49,213 bases of DNA from Prevotella sp. UBA2444 (GTDB lineage: Bacteria; Bacteroidota; Bacteroidia; Bacteroidales; Bacteroidaceae): NCBI GenBank assembly GCA_002342665.1, contig DDQK01000021.1:8872-58084 (forward strand). Direction: 5' to 3'. The translations under genes were made by a program, and so were the position numbers. This document shows positions 30,279-38,390 of the stretch, piece by piece (position 1 is the stretch's first letter; each line of letters starts with the position of its first letter). The notes beneath the pieces are model-generated. The model was not told the origin of the DNA. It saw nothing but the letters and a program-made list of their open reading frames with translations, and made no database searches.

Positions 30279-31565
30279 GTGAATTTCGAAGAAATGATTG
30301 AGTCGCGCGACAAGCGTAAGTCCAACAAGGTACGTCTGCCCTACGGTTACTTCCATAAGCGGCTGATAGACGACAAGTACAGCAATTTCGTTGAGTTCAA
30401 CGACGAACTGTCTGATAACATTCTCTTCTCCGACTGTGTCAAGAAAGACAGTGAGGCCACCTCAGGCATCAGCGACAGGCACCAGTTGCGCTTCGTGCCC
30501 AACGAGGCTGAGGATGGCTCTCAGAGTGTGTTCGCCGTTGCCGTGGAGCCGGGAAACTATCAGACACTCGAGCAGTTGCTTAACGACAACCCCTCCATTG
30601 TAGCTCGCAAAGACTTCCTCGACAATACTGTCAGTGATTTGGCCAATCTGTTGGTTGTGCTCAATGAGCATGGTGTCTATCAGCTCTGCCTCTCGCCCTC
30701 AAACATCCTTGTGCGCAAGAACGACAACAGCATCCGTCTGTTGCTCCACGGTTCTTTCTACGAGCGGCTGGGTATAAATGCTGAACTGTACGAGGGCTTA
30801 GAGAACTATGTGGCTCCAGAAGTCATGCGCGGAGAATCAGCAACAGCTGCCAGTGATGTTTACGCACTGGCCAAATTTATGGATTATCTCTACGCTTCAT
30901 CAGGTATGCCTCTCGCCTTGAAATCACCCGTCAGCAAGGCTGCTTCGGAAGACCCCGCTAAGCGTTATGCCACGGTGGCCGATTTCCAGAAAGCGATGGA
31001 GCAGCGCAAAGCCACCTTCCGTTCTGCCCTTATGGGTGCAGGTGCACTGCTTGTGGCCCTGATCTTGGCAGGACTCTTCTTCGGACTGACACCCGACACT
31101 GAAGATGTGGAGTTCGTCAATCCTGTCAAGGAGCAAATCAGCGACGAGATGCTCGACGAAGGCTTCGACCCAGCCACCGAACTGGGAGCGGCTGCTGATT
31201 CTGCCTCTATCGCCGATGCCATCAAGGACTATCAGATGCGTGACTCCGACAAGATCGACGAGCGCAAAATCCGGGAGTTTGAAGCCAAGGGCGAGCAGAT
31301 CTTCCGTAAGCAGTATGCCAAGGAGGCTGAACGTATCCTTTCTGGTGTATATAACAATGATAAGATGGGTGGCGGACAGAAGAATTTTCAGGCTGCCAGT
31401 GACAAGGCTATGCAGGAGCTTATCGAGAAGCAGGTCGAGTTGGGTGAGCATTCCTCGCTTAGCAAGGAGAAGAGCCAGCGTATTGCATCCGAGATAATCG
31501 AACAGGTTACCGAGCGCAAGAAAGCTGAGATGGGCGAGAAACCCAAGTACGGAATACAGAAATAA
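30279..31565 (+). CDS. Membrane-anchored protein-kinase-like protein (predicted pseudokinase)
   Basis: In the 428-residue protein, the first 245 residues have the order of a Ser/Thr kinase fold. A helix LANLLVVLNEHGVYQL leads into a catalytic-loop equivalent CLSPSNILV (about 137-145), a magnesium-loop equivalent LLHGSF (155-160), an intact APE motif (179-181) and the helix Asp in SDVYALAKFM. The HRD Asp, catalytic-loop Lys and DFG Asp are all replaced, so catalysis is unlikely. A transmembrane helix at about 250-270 is followed by an acidic region and a helical extracytoplasmic or cytoplasmic tail. The start is GTG 30279, overlapping the stop of a four-codon upstream frame; ATG 30294 is the alternative. 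It is followed by DUF4494 and YggS genes. Confidence 0.7.
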   Translation: MNFEEMIESRDKRKSNKVRLPYGYFHKRLIDDKYSNFVEFNDELSDNILFSDCVKKDSEATSGISDRHQLRFVPNEAEDGSQSVFAVAVEPGNYQTLEQLLNDNPSIVARKDFLDNTVSDLANLLVVLNEHGVYQLCLSPSNILVRKNDNSIRLLLHGSFYERLGINAELYEGLENYVAPEVMRGESATAASDVYALAKFMDYLYASSGMPLALKSPVSKAASEDPAKRYATVADFQKAMEQRKATFRSALMGAGALLVALILAGLFFGLTPDTEDVEFVNPVKEQISDEMLDEGFDPATELGAAADSASIADAIKDYQMRDSDKIDERKIREFEAKGEQIFRKQYAKEAERILSGVYNNDKMGGGQKNFQAASDKAMQELIEKQVELGEHSSLSKEKSQRIASEIIEQVTERKKAEMGEKPKYGIQK

Positions 31566-31592
31566 TTAAGGATAAATAATATAGATATAAAT

Positions 31593-32078
31593 ATGAGATC
31601 AAGAACAGCAGAATGGTTTGAATGCAAGATCGGCTATGAGAAGGTTATGGAAGACGGCTTGCAGAAGAAAGTATCAGAACAGTACGTCGTCGATGCCCTC
31701 AGTTTCTCTGAGGCTGAGGAGCGCATTATCGAGGAGATGTCGAGCTATATCAGTGGCGAATTCGATGTGAAAGATATCAAGAAGGCGGCTTACAAGGAGA
31801 TATTCTTCTCTGACGATGATCTGGCAGACAAATTCTACAAAGCCAAACTTCAGTTTATCACTATCGATGAGAAGACGGAGAAAGAGAAGCGCTCTACGGT
31901 CAATTACCTCGTACAGGCAGGTTCTTTCAACGGTGCCGTGAAGAACATCGACGAGGTCATGGGGGGGACGATGATCGACTATGTGATTTACTCCGTCACC
32001 GAAACGACCCTTATGGATGTCTTTGAGTATAGCAAGAAACAGAAGGAAGTCGACGACAAACCTGAATACGAACAGTGA
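31593..32078 (+). CDS. DUF4494 family protein
   Basis: The 161-residue soluble protein begins MRSRTAEWFECKIGYEKV, matching what I know of the Bacteroidetes DUF4494 family. It has a mixed alpha/beta content and no signal peptide or membrane segment. The function is unknown. The preceding gap is 27 bases, and its stop overlaps the ATG of the YggS gene (ATGATG), so the three genes 30279-32752 are probably one operon with coupled translation. Confidence 0.85.
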   Translation: MRSRTAEWFECKIGYEKVMEDGLQKKVSEQYVVDALSFSEAEERIIEEMSSYISGEFDVKDIKKAAYKEIFFSDDDLADKFYKAKLQFITIDEKTEKEKRSTVNYLVQAGSFNGAVKNIDEVMGGTMIDYVIYSVTETTLMDVFEYSKKQKEVDDKPEYEQ

Positions 32079-32752
32079 TGGACTACGACGTTAAAGGAAA
32101 CTTACACCGAGTACTCGATACATTGCCACAGGGTGTTCGCCTTGTGGCAATTTCCAAGTACCACCCGAATGAATATATTGAGGCCGCCTATGCCGAGGGC
32201 CAGCGTATCTTCGGTGAGAGCCACGAGCAGGAGTTGCGCCAGAAACACTCTACATTGCCTCAGGACATCGAATGGCACTTTATCGGTCACCTGCAGACCA
32301 ATAAGGTGAAATATATCGCTCCCTACGTGTCGATGATCGAAGCGGTTGACTCACTGAAACTGCTCCGTGAGATTGACCGCCAGGCTGGTCGCTGTGGGAG
32401 GGTCATCAAGGTGTTGCTCGAACTCCACATCGCTGAGGAAGCCACTAAGTATGGTCTCACTCTCGATGACTGCAGGGAGCTGCTCGCCAACGGTGAGTGG
32501 CGCGAGATGCAGCATGTTCAGATCTGCGGCCTGATGATGATGGCCTCCTTTGTCGACAATCAGGAGCAGATACGTCGAGAGATGCAGACGGCCCGCAATT
32601 TCTTTGATGAAGTGAAAGCTGACTATTTCGCCGATGACAATGCCTTCTGCGAACGGTCTTGGGGAATGAGCGACGACTATCCCATCGCTCTCGAGACGGG
32701 CTCTACCATGGTGCGCATAGGCACTACCATTTTCGGCCCCCGCGTCTACTGA
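32075..32752 (+). CDS. YggS/PROSC family PLP-homeostasis protein
   Basis: The 225-residue protein has the PLP-binding Lys in LVAISKYHP, FGESHEQELRQK, WHFIGHLQTNK and the C-terminal phosphate-binding SWGMSDDYPIALETGSTMVR and IGTTIFGPR. The family binds pyridoxal phosphate without known catalysis and keeps vitamin B6 and amino-acid pools balanced. Translation is coupled to DUF4494. It overlaps the convergent EFR1 gene by seven bases at the 3' end. Confidence 0.95.
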   Translation: MMDYDVKGNLHRVLDTLPQGVRLVAISKYHPNEYIEAAYAEGQRIFGESHEQELRQKHSTLPQDIEWHFIGHLQTNKVKYIAPYVSMIEAVDSLKLLREIDRQAGRCGRVIKVLLELHIAEEATKYGLTLDDCRELLANGEWREMQHVQICGLMMMASFVDNQEQIRREMQTARNFFDEVKADYFADDNAFCERSWGMSDDYPIALETGSTMVRIGTTIFGPRVY

Positions 32753-33552
32753 TCACCCTTTTCCCCGCCTACAGGAGGGGTTAGGGGAGGCCTGAAATAG
32801 TATTGTCCTCGCGTCTTGGTGCGCTCCCCTTTGCTGATGGCGTGTACAGGACAGTAGTGGTAGCAAGCCAGGCATGAAGTACATTGCCCGTTGTGGAGCC
32901 ATTTGGGTGGCGTTCCCTCGATGTTGTCTACTGGACACACATTGGCGCACTTGCCGCACTGGATGCATACGGCTGTATCCACGGCAAACCCCTTGTCGTT
33001 TACCATCTGCCTGTTGAAGTAGCTCCCGATGACGTACGATAGCAGCATCGGCACAGGTCCTTTCTCCAGTTCCACGACACCCTTCCGGCACTCCTTGATG
33101 GTGCTGATGATGTGTGACATCCGCCGACTGGCCTCGTCAACCTTCCGTTGCACCTTCTCTTCTGGGTCGGTATGCATCATGGGCAGACAAACGTAGGTCT
33201 CTGGCATGATGATTGAGAAGAGCGTCTCGGCTCTCATGCCCTTCTGGGCCAGTTCTTTGTTTAGGATGGCCATCGCCTCACCCATATTGTCACCACATGT
33301 TGTCAGTGCCCAACAGAAATGTCCAGAAACATTGGCTATGTGCAGGTGACTGATGAAGTCTCTGACAATTCTTGGCGGTTGCCAGCCATGCGTTGGAAAG
33401 CAGAAGCCGATGCGCTCTCCTTCCTTCAATGTGTACTCATACTGCCCGTGCCTGATGGCTTCGGGGATGTAGACTGCCTCTTCGCAAAGGGCCTCCGCTA
33501 TCTGCTGGACTACCCATCGTGTATTGCCTGTTGCTGAAAAATATAAGATCAT
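32746..33552 (-). CDS. EFR1-type ferrodoxin: flavodoxin domain plus two 4Fe-4S clusters
   Basis: The 268-residue protein has an N-terminal flavodoxin-like domain (FSATGNTRWV loop at about 5-14, FCFPTHGWQPP). Two ferredoxin motifs follow: CIQCGKCANVCP and CTSCLACYHYCP, each CxxCxxCxxxCP. It is a soluble electron carrier; partners are not known. The last 15 residues, PPLTPPVGGEKG-like, are encoded by a copy of the GC-rich 3'-end hairpin repeat that has run into the reading frame. The ATG begins three bases after the -7 box, so the mRNA should be leaderless. Confidence 0.92.
   Translation of the reverse strand: MILYFSATGNTRWVVQQIAEALCEEAVYIPEAIRHGQYEYTLKEGERIGFCFPTHGWQPPRIVRDFISHLHIANVSGHFCWALTTCGDNMGEAMAILNKELAQKGMRAETLFSIIMPETYVCLPMMHTDPEEKVQRKVDEASRRMSHIISTIKECRKGVVELEKGPVPMLLSYVIGSYFNRQMVNDKGFAVDTAVCIQCGKCANVCPVDNIEGTPPKWLHNGQCTSCLACYHYCPVHAISKGERTKTRGQYYFRPPLTPPVGGEKGDQ
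32761..32791 (-). repeat. GC-rich 3'-end hairpin repeat inside a C-terminal coding end
   Basis: Read on the minus strand, this is CCTCCCCTAACCCC, then TCCTGTAGGCGGGG, the same element as at 3164-3192, with one stem change. It encodes the extra C-terminus of the EFR1 protein. Confidence 0.85.
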
Positions 33553-33555
33553 ACT

Positions 33556-33564
33556 GCAAAGTTA
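33556..33564 (-). promoter_or_regulatory. -7 promoter box of the EFR1 gene
   Basis: TAACTTTGC on the minus strand with the ATG starting after only three more bases. There is no TTTG at -33. Confidence 0.65.
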
Positions 33565-33609
33565 CGAAATTATTATGAATGATGCATAATGAATTATGAT
33601 TTTTTTTCG

Positions 33610-33618
33610 TACCTTTGC
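33610..33618 (+). promoter_or_regulatory. -7 promoter box of the DUF2027 gene
   Basis: TACCTTTGC after a T-run lies 20 bases before ATG 33639 and is divergent from the EFR1 promoter. Confidence 0.7.
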
Positions 33619-33638
33619 AGTCAAAACTGATAGCAGAT

Positions 33639-34337
33639 ATGAAAATAGGAGATAAAGTAAGGTTTCTGAGTGAAGTGGGAGGTGGCCGTGTATCGGGTTT
33701 CCAGGGTAAGAATATCGTATTAGTGGAAGATGAGGACGGTTTCGACGTTCCTATGCGTATCAGCGAGGTGGTGGTGGTCGGCGAAGAAAACTACGACACG
33801 CGCCACGTGGTTGAGATGAAGTCAAAGGCCGCAGCGGCCTCTGTGGTGGAGCAAGAGCCTGAGGAAGAGCCTGCTGACCGTCCGGTCACGTTCCGTCGTA
33901 AGCCAGAGGAACGCAGTGGAGGCGACAAGCTCAGTGCCTATCTCGCCTTCGTGCCCATCAACTTGAAAGAATTGACCGACACGCGCTTTGAATCCTATTT
34001 CGTCAACGATTCCAACTACTACATGCGCTACGTCTATATGACGGCTGAGGGTAATGCCTGGGAGGTGCGCGCAACGGGCGAGGTGGAACCCAATACGAAA
34101 GAGTTTATCGAAGAGTTCGGACGTGAAGAACTCAACACCCTCGAGCGGTCCTGCCTGCAGGTCATTGCCTACAAGCGCGACAAACACTTTATGCTCAAAC
34201 CAGCCATCAATGCTCAGGTGCGACTTGACCCTGTCAAGTTTTATAAGCTGCACACCTTTCGCGAGAATGCCTTCTTTGAGCAGCCGGCCCTAATTTACAC
34301 CATCATTGAGAATGATGTCCAGAAGGTTTCGCTGTAG
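33639..34337 (+). CDS. DUF2027 domain protein, short form
   Basis: The 232-residue protein starts at ATG 33639 (MKIGDKVRFLSEVGGG); an earlier in-frame ATG at 33615 is in the promoter. The N-terminal SH3-like/DUF2027 region (about 1-55, GRVSGFQGKNIVLVEDEDGFDVP) is followed by an acidic Glu/Pro linker (about 70-90). A beta-rich domain (about 95-230) contains LSAYLAFVPINL and YYMRYVYM. As I recall, longer Bacteroidetes members carry a C-terminal Smr (MutS2-like) domain; it is not visible here. The role is unknown; the longer relatives suggest DNA or RNA metabolism. Confidence 0.8.
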   Translation: MKIGDKVRFLSEVGGGRVSGFQGKNIVLVEDEDGFDVPMRISEVVVVGEENYDTRHVVEMKSKAAAASVVEQEPEEEPADRPVTFRRKPEERSGGDKLSAYLAFVPINLKELTDTRFESYFVNDSNYYMRYVYMTAEGNAWEVRATGEVEPNTKEFIEEFGREELNTLERSCLQVIAYKRDKHFMLKPAINAQVRLDPVKFYKLHTFRENAFFEQPALIYTIIENDVQKVSL

Positions 34338-34359
34338 TCAACGAGGTTAGGGGGAGACC

Positions 34360-34743
34360 TTAGTCCTTGTCGTCGATCTTCTTGATCTTATAACGCTCGT
34401 TGGAGTTGTAGTCCCGGTCCTTGTCTTTGCCGAAGTATTCGAGCACGTAGTCATCGTCATCATTCTTGGTGACCTTGATGAGTACTTCCCTGTAAGTCAG
34501 TTGACCGTTTCTTACATAACTTTCGTAGGCGTTGAAGGTGGTAGTATTGTCGCTCTTCTTGTTCTTGACCAGTTTGAATGCCGAGACGTTTCGCTGGCTT
34601 TGAGCGATTTCGATATACAGGCTGTCGCCCTTGAATTCGAACATCAGCTCACCACTCTGCGACACATATTTCCCGTCGAAGTCTGTTGCATGCGACTCGA
34701 ATGAGCAAAACATCACAAGAAACAAAAATAAAATCTTCCTCAT
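34360..34743 (-). CDS. Small exported protein of unknown function
   Basis: The 127-residue protein has an N-terminal signal peptide (MRKILFLFLVMFCSFESHA, cleavage about residue 19). The mature domain is short and beta-rich, beginning DFDGKYVSQSGELMFEFKGDSLYIE, with a highly charged Lys/Asp C-terminus. The pattern (G-KY, then alternating strands) resembles small lipocalin-like or META-like domains, but I do not recognise the family. No -7 box was found upstream; it lies just downstream of the rpsA terminator. Confidence 0.7.
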   Translation of the reverse strand: MRKILFLFLVMFCSFESHATDFDGKYVSQSGELMFEFKGDSLYIEIAQSQRNVSAFKLVKNKKSDNTTTFNAYESYVRNGQLTYREVLIKVTKNDDDDYVLEYFGKDKDRDYNSNERYKIKKIDDKD

Positions 34744-34780
34744 AATTCTCTTTATTCAGTTAGCCACTTCTTTTTTGGAA

Positions 34781-34810
34781 AGAGGCTCCGTAGGAATTTA
34801 CGGAGCCTCT
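34781..34810. terminator. Intrinsic terminator of rpsA
   Basis: The stem AGAGGCTCCGTA/TACGGAGCCTCT has a six-base loop; leftward it is followed by TTCCAAAAAAG. It lies 26 bases after the rpsA stop. Confidence 0.85.
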
Positions 34811-34836
34811 TCGTATGGAATAGGTGGAAAGGGGGA

Positions 34837-36618
34837 TTACTCGCCCTTCTCCATCTGAGCCTTCAGCTGAGCAAGTACGTCGATGTCGCCGAGCGTGGTG
34901 CTGGCAGCAACGTTCTCAATCTTCGGAGCATCCTCCTTCTTCTGACGGGGAGCCTTCTTGGCAGCGGCCTTCTTCTCCTCACGGGCGGGATCCTCGAAGG
35001 TACGGCTGTGAGAGAGGATGATACGCTTAGAGTCCTTGTTGAACTCAATCACCTTGAAGGGCAGCGTCTCACCGGCCTTAGCCTGAGAACCATCCTCCTT
35101 GACGAGGTGCTTGGGAGTAGCAAAGCCTTCCACATTCTCGTCGAGGGCCACAACGGCACCCTTGTCGAGCATCTCTGTGATCTTACCCTCGTGGATTGAA
35201 CCAACGGTATACTTGGCTTCGAACACATCCCAAGGATTGTCCTCCAGCTGCTTGTGGCCGAGGGAGAGACGACGGTTCTCCTTGTCGATGTCGAGCACGA
35301 TCACGTCGATCTGAGCGCCCACCTGAGTGAACTCTGAGGGGTGCTTCACCTTCTTGGTCCATGAGAGGTCGCTGATGTGGATCAGACCATCGACACCCTC
35401 CTCCAGCTCTACGAATACGCCGAAGTTGGTGAAGTTGCGAACCTTGGCAGTGTGCTTGCTTCCAACAGGATACTTGGTCTCGATAGCCTCCCAGGGATCC
35501 TCACGGAGCTGCTTGATACCAAGCGACATCTTGCGCTCGTCGCGGTCGAGAGTCAGGATGACAGCCTCTACCTCTTCGCCTACCTTCAGGAACTCCTGAG
35601 CGCTGCGCAGGTGCTGGCTCCAAGACATCTCGCTGACGTGGATGAGACCCTCAACACCGGGCTGAATCTCAACGAATGCACCGTAGTCAGCCAGCACAAC
35701 AACCTTACCCTTCACGTGGTCGCCCACCTTGAGATTCTGGTCGAGAGCATCCCAAGGATGCGGTGTGAGCTGCTTCAGACCCAGAGCAATGCGCTTCTTC
35801 TCGTCGTCGAAGTCGAGGATAACGACGTTGATCTTCTGGTCGAGCTCCACCACCTTGTGGGGATCATCAACGCGGCCCCAAGAGAGGTCTGTGATGTGGA
35901 TGAGTCCGTCTACACCACCGAGGTCGACGAATACGCCGTAGCTCGTGATGTTCTTTACGGTACCCTCGAGGATCTGACCCTTCTCCAGCTTGCCGATAAT
36001 CTCCTTCTTCTGTGCCTCGAGCTCGGCCTCGATGAGAGCCTTGTGAGAGACAACTACGTTGCGGAACTCCTGGTTGATCTTCACGATCTTGAACTCCATC
36101 GTCTTACCCACGAACTGGTCGTAGTCACGTATGGGATGAACGTCAATCTGGCTACCAGGCAGGAAGGCCTCGATGCCGAATACGTCGACGATCATACCGC
36201 CCTTGGTGCGGCACTTGATGTAACCCTGAACGATCTCCTCGTTGTCGAGGGCTGCATTGACACGATCCCAAGACTTGGAGAGGCGTGCCTTCTTGTGAGA
36301 GAGGATGAGCTGACCCTTCTTGTCCTCGGCGCTCTCCACGTAGACCTCCACGGTGTCGCCCACCTTCAGGTCGGGGTTGTAGCGGAATTCTGAAGCGGGG
36401 ATGATACCGTCGCTCTTGTAGCCGATGTTGACAACCACTTCCTTCTTGTCGACGGAAATCACTTTACCGTCAACTACCTGGTGGTCGGCAACCTTGTTAA
36501 GGGTCTCGTCGTACGCTTTGTCAAGTTCTTCCTTGTTGACACCAGCGGTCGTTCCATTCTCGAACTCATCCCAGTTGAAATCGTCGAGCGGCTTAACGTT
36601 CTTTGTTAATTCTGACAT
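34837..36618 (-). CDS. rpsA: 30S ribosomal protein S1
   Basis: The 593-residue protein starts at ATG 36618 (MSELTKNVKPLDDFNWDEF); the longer frame to 36762 is the 5' leader. It has six S1/OB-fold repeats with recognisable copies of GVFVDLGGVDGLIHITDLSW, GAFVEIQPGVEGLIHVSEMSW and GVFVELEEGVDGLIHISDLSW, each followed by a linker ending in xNPWD or DPWE. The protein binds mRNA for translation initiation. The C-terminus is Lys/Ala-rich. The leader is about 136 bases long and contains two hairpins, consistent with feedback control by S1, which is known in other bacteria. Confidence 0.96.
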   Translation of the reverse strand: MSELTKNVKPLDDFNWDEFENGTTAGVNKEELDKAYDETLNKVADHQVVDGKVISVDKKEVVVNIGYKSDGIIPASEFRYNPDLKVGDTVEVYVESAEDKKGQLILSHKKARLSKSWDRVNAALDNEEIVQGYIKCRTKGGMIVDVFGIEAFLPGSQIDVHPIRDYDQFVGKTMEFKIVKINQEFRNVVVSHKALIEAELEAQKKEIIGKLEKGQILEGTVKNITSYGVFVDLGGVDGLIHITDLSWGRVDDPHKVVELDQKINVVILDFDDEKKRIALGLKQLTPHPWDALDQNLKVGDHVKGKVVVLADYGAFVEIQPGVEGLIHVSEMSWSQHLRSAQEFLKVGEEVEAVILTLDRDERKMSLGIKQLREDPWEAIETKYPVGSKHTAKVRNFTNFGVFVELEEGVDGLIHISDLSWTKKVKHPSEFTQVGAQIDVIVLDIDKENRRLSLGHKQLEDNPWDVFEAKYTVGSIHEGKITEMLDKGAVVALDENVEGFATPKHLVKEDGSQAKAGETLPFKVIEFNKDSKRIILSHSRTFEDPAREEKKAAAKKAPRQKKEDAPKIENVAASTTLGDIDVLAQLKAQMEKGE

Positions 36619-36754
36619 AAATATATTCTGTGCCCTCGCTTGTGCTTGTCGGGGCTGGTCTGAACAGACGTTTCTCAGACCGTTTTTAAGGGTTAATATT
36701 CGGTAGGTGCCAGCGCCTGTTCTGACCCCTACGTCCCCCTTTGGGGACAAAAGT
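36619..36754 (-). promoter_or_regulatory. Structured 5' leader of rpsA
   Basis: The leader lies between the predicted start of transcription (about 36754) and ATG 36618. It contains a GTCCCC/GGGGAC hairpin (36733-36748) and a GGTCTGA/TCAGACC hairpin (about 36656-36680). Most other genes in the window have leaders under 30 bases. Confidence 0.5.
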
Positions 36755-36758
36755 GGCT

Positions 36759-36767
36759 GCAAAGGTA
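36759..36767 (-). promoter_or_regulatory. -7 promoter box of rpsA
   Basis: TACCTTTGC on the minus strand. The -33 position is occupied by a heptamer repeat (ATTGAAG) and has no TTTG. Confidence 0.7.
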
Positions 36768-36776
36768 CGAAGATTA

Positions 36777-36806
36777 TTGAAGATTGAAGATTGAAGATTG
36801 AAGATT
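36777..36806 (+). repeat. Heptamer tandem repeat (ATTGAAG) upstream of the rpsA promoter
   Basis: Four units, abutting the -7 region of rpsA and extending to the gdhA terminator side. Confidence 0.9.
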
Positions 36807-36835
36807 TTTATCGTGATTTATGATTAATTAACAAA

Positions 36836-36863
36836 AAGGGCCGACTTCATCGAGTCAGCCCTT
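36836..36863 (-). terminator. Intrinsic terminator of gdhA
   Basis: On the minus strand, AAGGGCTGAC, loop, GTCGGCCCTT is followed by TTTGTTAATTAATC. Confidence 0.85.
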
Positions 36864-36892
36864 CTGTCTTTGCTATTGAAATCAATGAATTA

Positions 36893-36921
36893 ACGTTCAA
36901 TGTTCAATCTTCAATGTTCAA
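36893..36921 (-). repeat. Heptamer repeat after the gdhA stop
   Basis: About four units of ATTGAAC/ATTGAAG read on the minus strand, beginning just after the gdhA stop codon. They are oriented with the gene. Confidence 0.85.
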
Positions 36922-36925
36922 TGAA

Positions 36926-38263
36926 TCAAACGATTCCCTGAGCCATCATGGCCTTGGCCACCTTCATGAAGCCGGCCACGTTGGCACCCTTCACGTAGTT
37001 GATGTAGCCGTCCTTCTCAGTACCATACTTCACGCAGTTCTCGTGAATGTCGTTCATGATGCGCTTCAGATAGTTGTCCACCTCCTCGGCAGTCCAGCTC
37101 AGGCGCTCTGAGTTCTGTGACATCTCAAGACCAGATACCGACACACCACCGGCGTTAGAAGCCTTACCCGGCGAGTAGAGGATCTTGGCATCCTGGAAGA
37201 TCTTGATAGCCTCAGGCAGCGAAGGCATGTTGGCACCCTCGGCAACGGCAATCACGCCATTGTTCACCAGAGCCTGAGCCTCCTCACCGTTGATCTCGTT
37301 CTGCGTAGCGCAGGGCAGGGCGATGTCGGCCTTCTCGTACCAGGGGCGCTTGCCCTCGTGGTAGACGGCTGTGGGATACTCCTCGACATACTCCTTGATA
37401 CGTCCGCGCTCCACGTTCTTCAGCTCCATGATGTAGTCGAGCTTGGCGCGGTCGATACCATCGGGATCGTAGATATAACCGTCGGAGTCAGACATGGTCA
37501 TGGGGATAGCACCCAGCTGCAGGCACTTCTCGGCAGCATACTGAGCCACGTTACCTGCACCAGAGATCAGCACCTTCTTACCCTTGATGTCAATGTTGCG
37601 GGTAGCCAGCATCGAAGTCAGGAAGTAAACGGTACCATAACCGGTTGCCTCGGGACGGATGAGTGAACCACCGAAGGGGATGCCCTTACCTGTGAGCACG
37701 CCCTGGAACTGGTGGGTGAGCTTCTTGTACTGTCCGAACAGATAGCCTACCTCACGGCCGCCTACGCCGATGTCACCAGCGGGGACGTCCTCATCGGGAC
37801 CAATCACGCGGTAGAGCTCGTTCATGAATGCCTGGCAGAAGCGCATCACCTCAGCGTCGCTCTTGCCACGGGGAGAGAAGTCCGAGCCACCCTTGGCACC
37901 ACCCATGGGCAGTGTGGTCAGCGAGTTCTTGAAGGTCTGCTCGAAGGCAAGGAACTTCAGGATACCCAGGTTCACACTCTTGTGATAGCGCAGGCCGCCT
38001 TTGTACGGGCCAATGGCGTTGTTGTGCTGGATACGGTAGCCCATGTTGGTCTGCACGTTACCCTTGTCGTCAACCCAAGTGATGCGGAACTCGCATACTC
38101 TGTCGGGAATGCAAAGGCGCTCGATGAGGTTGGCCTTTTCAAACTCGGGGTGCTTGTTGTACTCTTCTTCGATGGTGGGAAGAACCTGCGAAACTGCCTG
38201 GATGTACTCCGGCTCATTGGGGAAGCGCTGCTTCAGCTGCTCTACAACTTGTGCTGCATTCAT
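36926..38263 (-). CDS. gdhA: NADP-dependent glutamate dehydrogenase
   Basis: The 445-residue protein, typical for the hexameric bacterial enzyme, has GPYKGGLRYH and the catalytic Lys motif PMGGAKGGSDF. The Asp region PAGDIGVGGREVGYLFG and the nucleotide-binding SGAGNVAQYAAEK are also present. It catalyses reductive amination of 2-oxoglutarate to glutamate, a main route of ammonia assimilation in rumen and gut Bacteroidales. It has a consensus promoter and, about 20 bases upstream of it, a LacI-type operator nearly identical to the one before the LacI gene at 6931. It has its own terminator. Confidence 0.97.
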   Translation of the reverse strand: MNAAQVVEQLKQRFPNEPEYIQAVSQVLPTIEEEYNKHPEFEKANLIERLCIPDRVCEFRITWVDDKGNVQTNMGYRIQHNNAIGPYKGGLRYHKSVNLGILKFLAFEQTFKNSLTTLPMGGAKGGSDFSPRGKSDAEVMRFCQAFMNELYRVIGPDEDVPAGDIGVGGREVGYLFGQYKKLTHQFQGVLTGKGIPFGGSLIRPEATGYGTVYFLTSMLATRNIDIKGKKVLISGAGNVAQYAAEKCLQLGAIPMTMSDSDGYIYDPDGIDRAKLDYIMELKNVERGRIKEYVEEYPTAVYHEGKRPWYEKADIALPCATQNEINGEEAQALVNNGVIAVAEGANMPSLPEAIKIFQDAKILYSPGKASNAGGVSVSGLEMSQNSERLSWTAEEVDNYLKRIMNDIHENCVKYGTEKDGYINYVKGANVAGFMKVAKAMMAQGIV

Positions 38264-38324
38264 AATCTTTTGTCTTTTTAGTTGTTTGTTATAATGATGA
38301 TTCTTTTATTTCTCGTTTGCGGTT

Positions 38325-38357
38325 GCAAAATTATAGCAAAAACTGCTAACCACCAAA
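38325..38357 (-). promoter_or_regulatory. gdhA promoter
   Basis: On the minus strand, TTTG (38357-38354), a 20-base spacer and TAATTTTGC (38333-38325) are present. Confidence 0.88.
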
Positions 38358-38376
38358 CAATTTGCCATAAAAATCG

Positions 38377-38390
38377 CGCAAACGCTTACG
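38377..38390 (-). promoter_or_regulatory. LacI-type operator upstream of gdhA
   Basis: CGCAAACGCTTACG (plus strand) equals the reverse complement of the 6866-6879 operator except for one base. Its centre is about 65 bases upstream of the predicted gdhA transcription start, a position better suited to activation than to blocking. Confidence 0.55.

Noticed and set aside
35377..36393. Long plus-strand frame opposite rpsA
   Set aside because: It is the antisense of S1 repeats, with no family features of its own.
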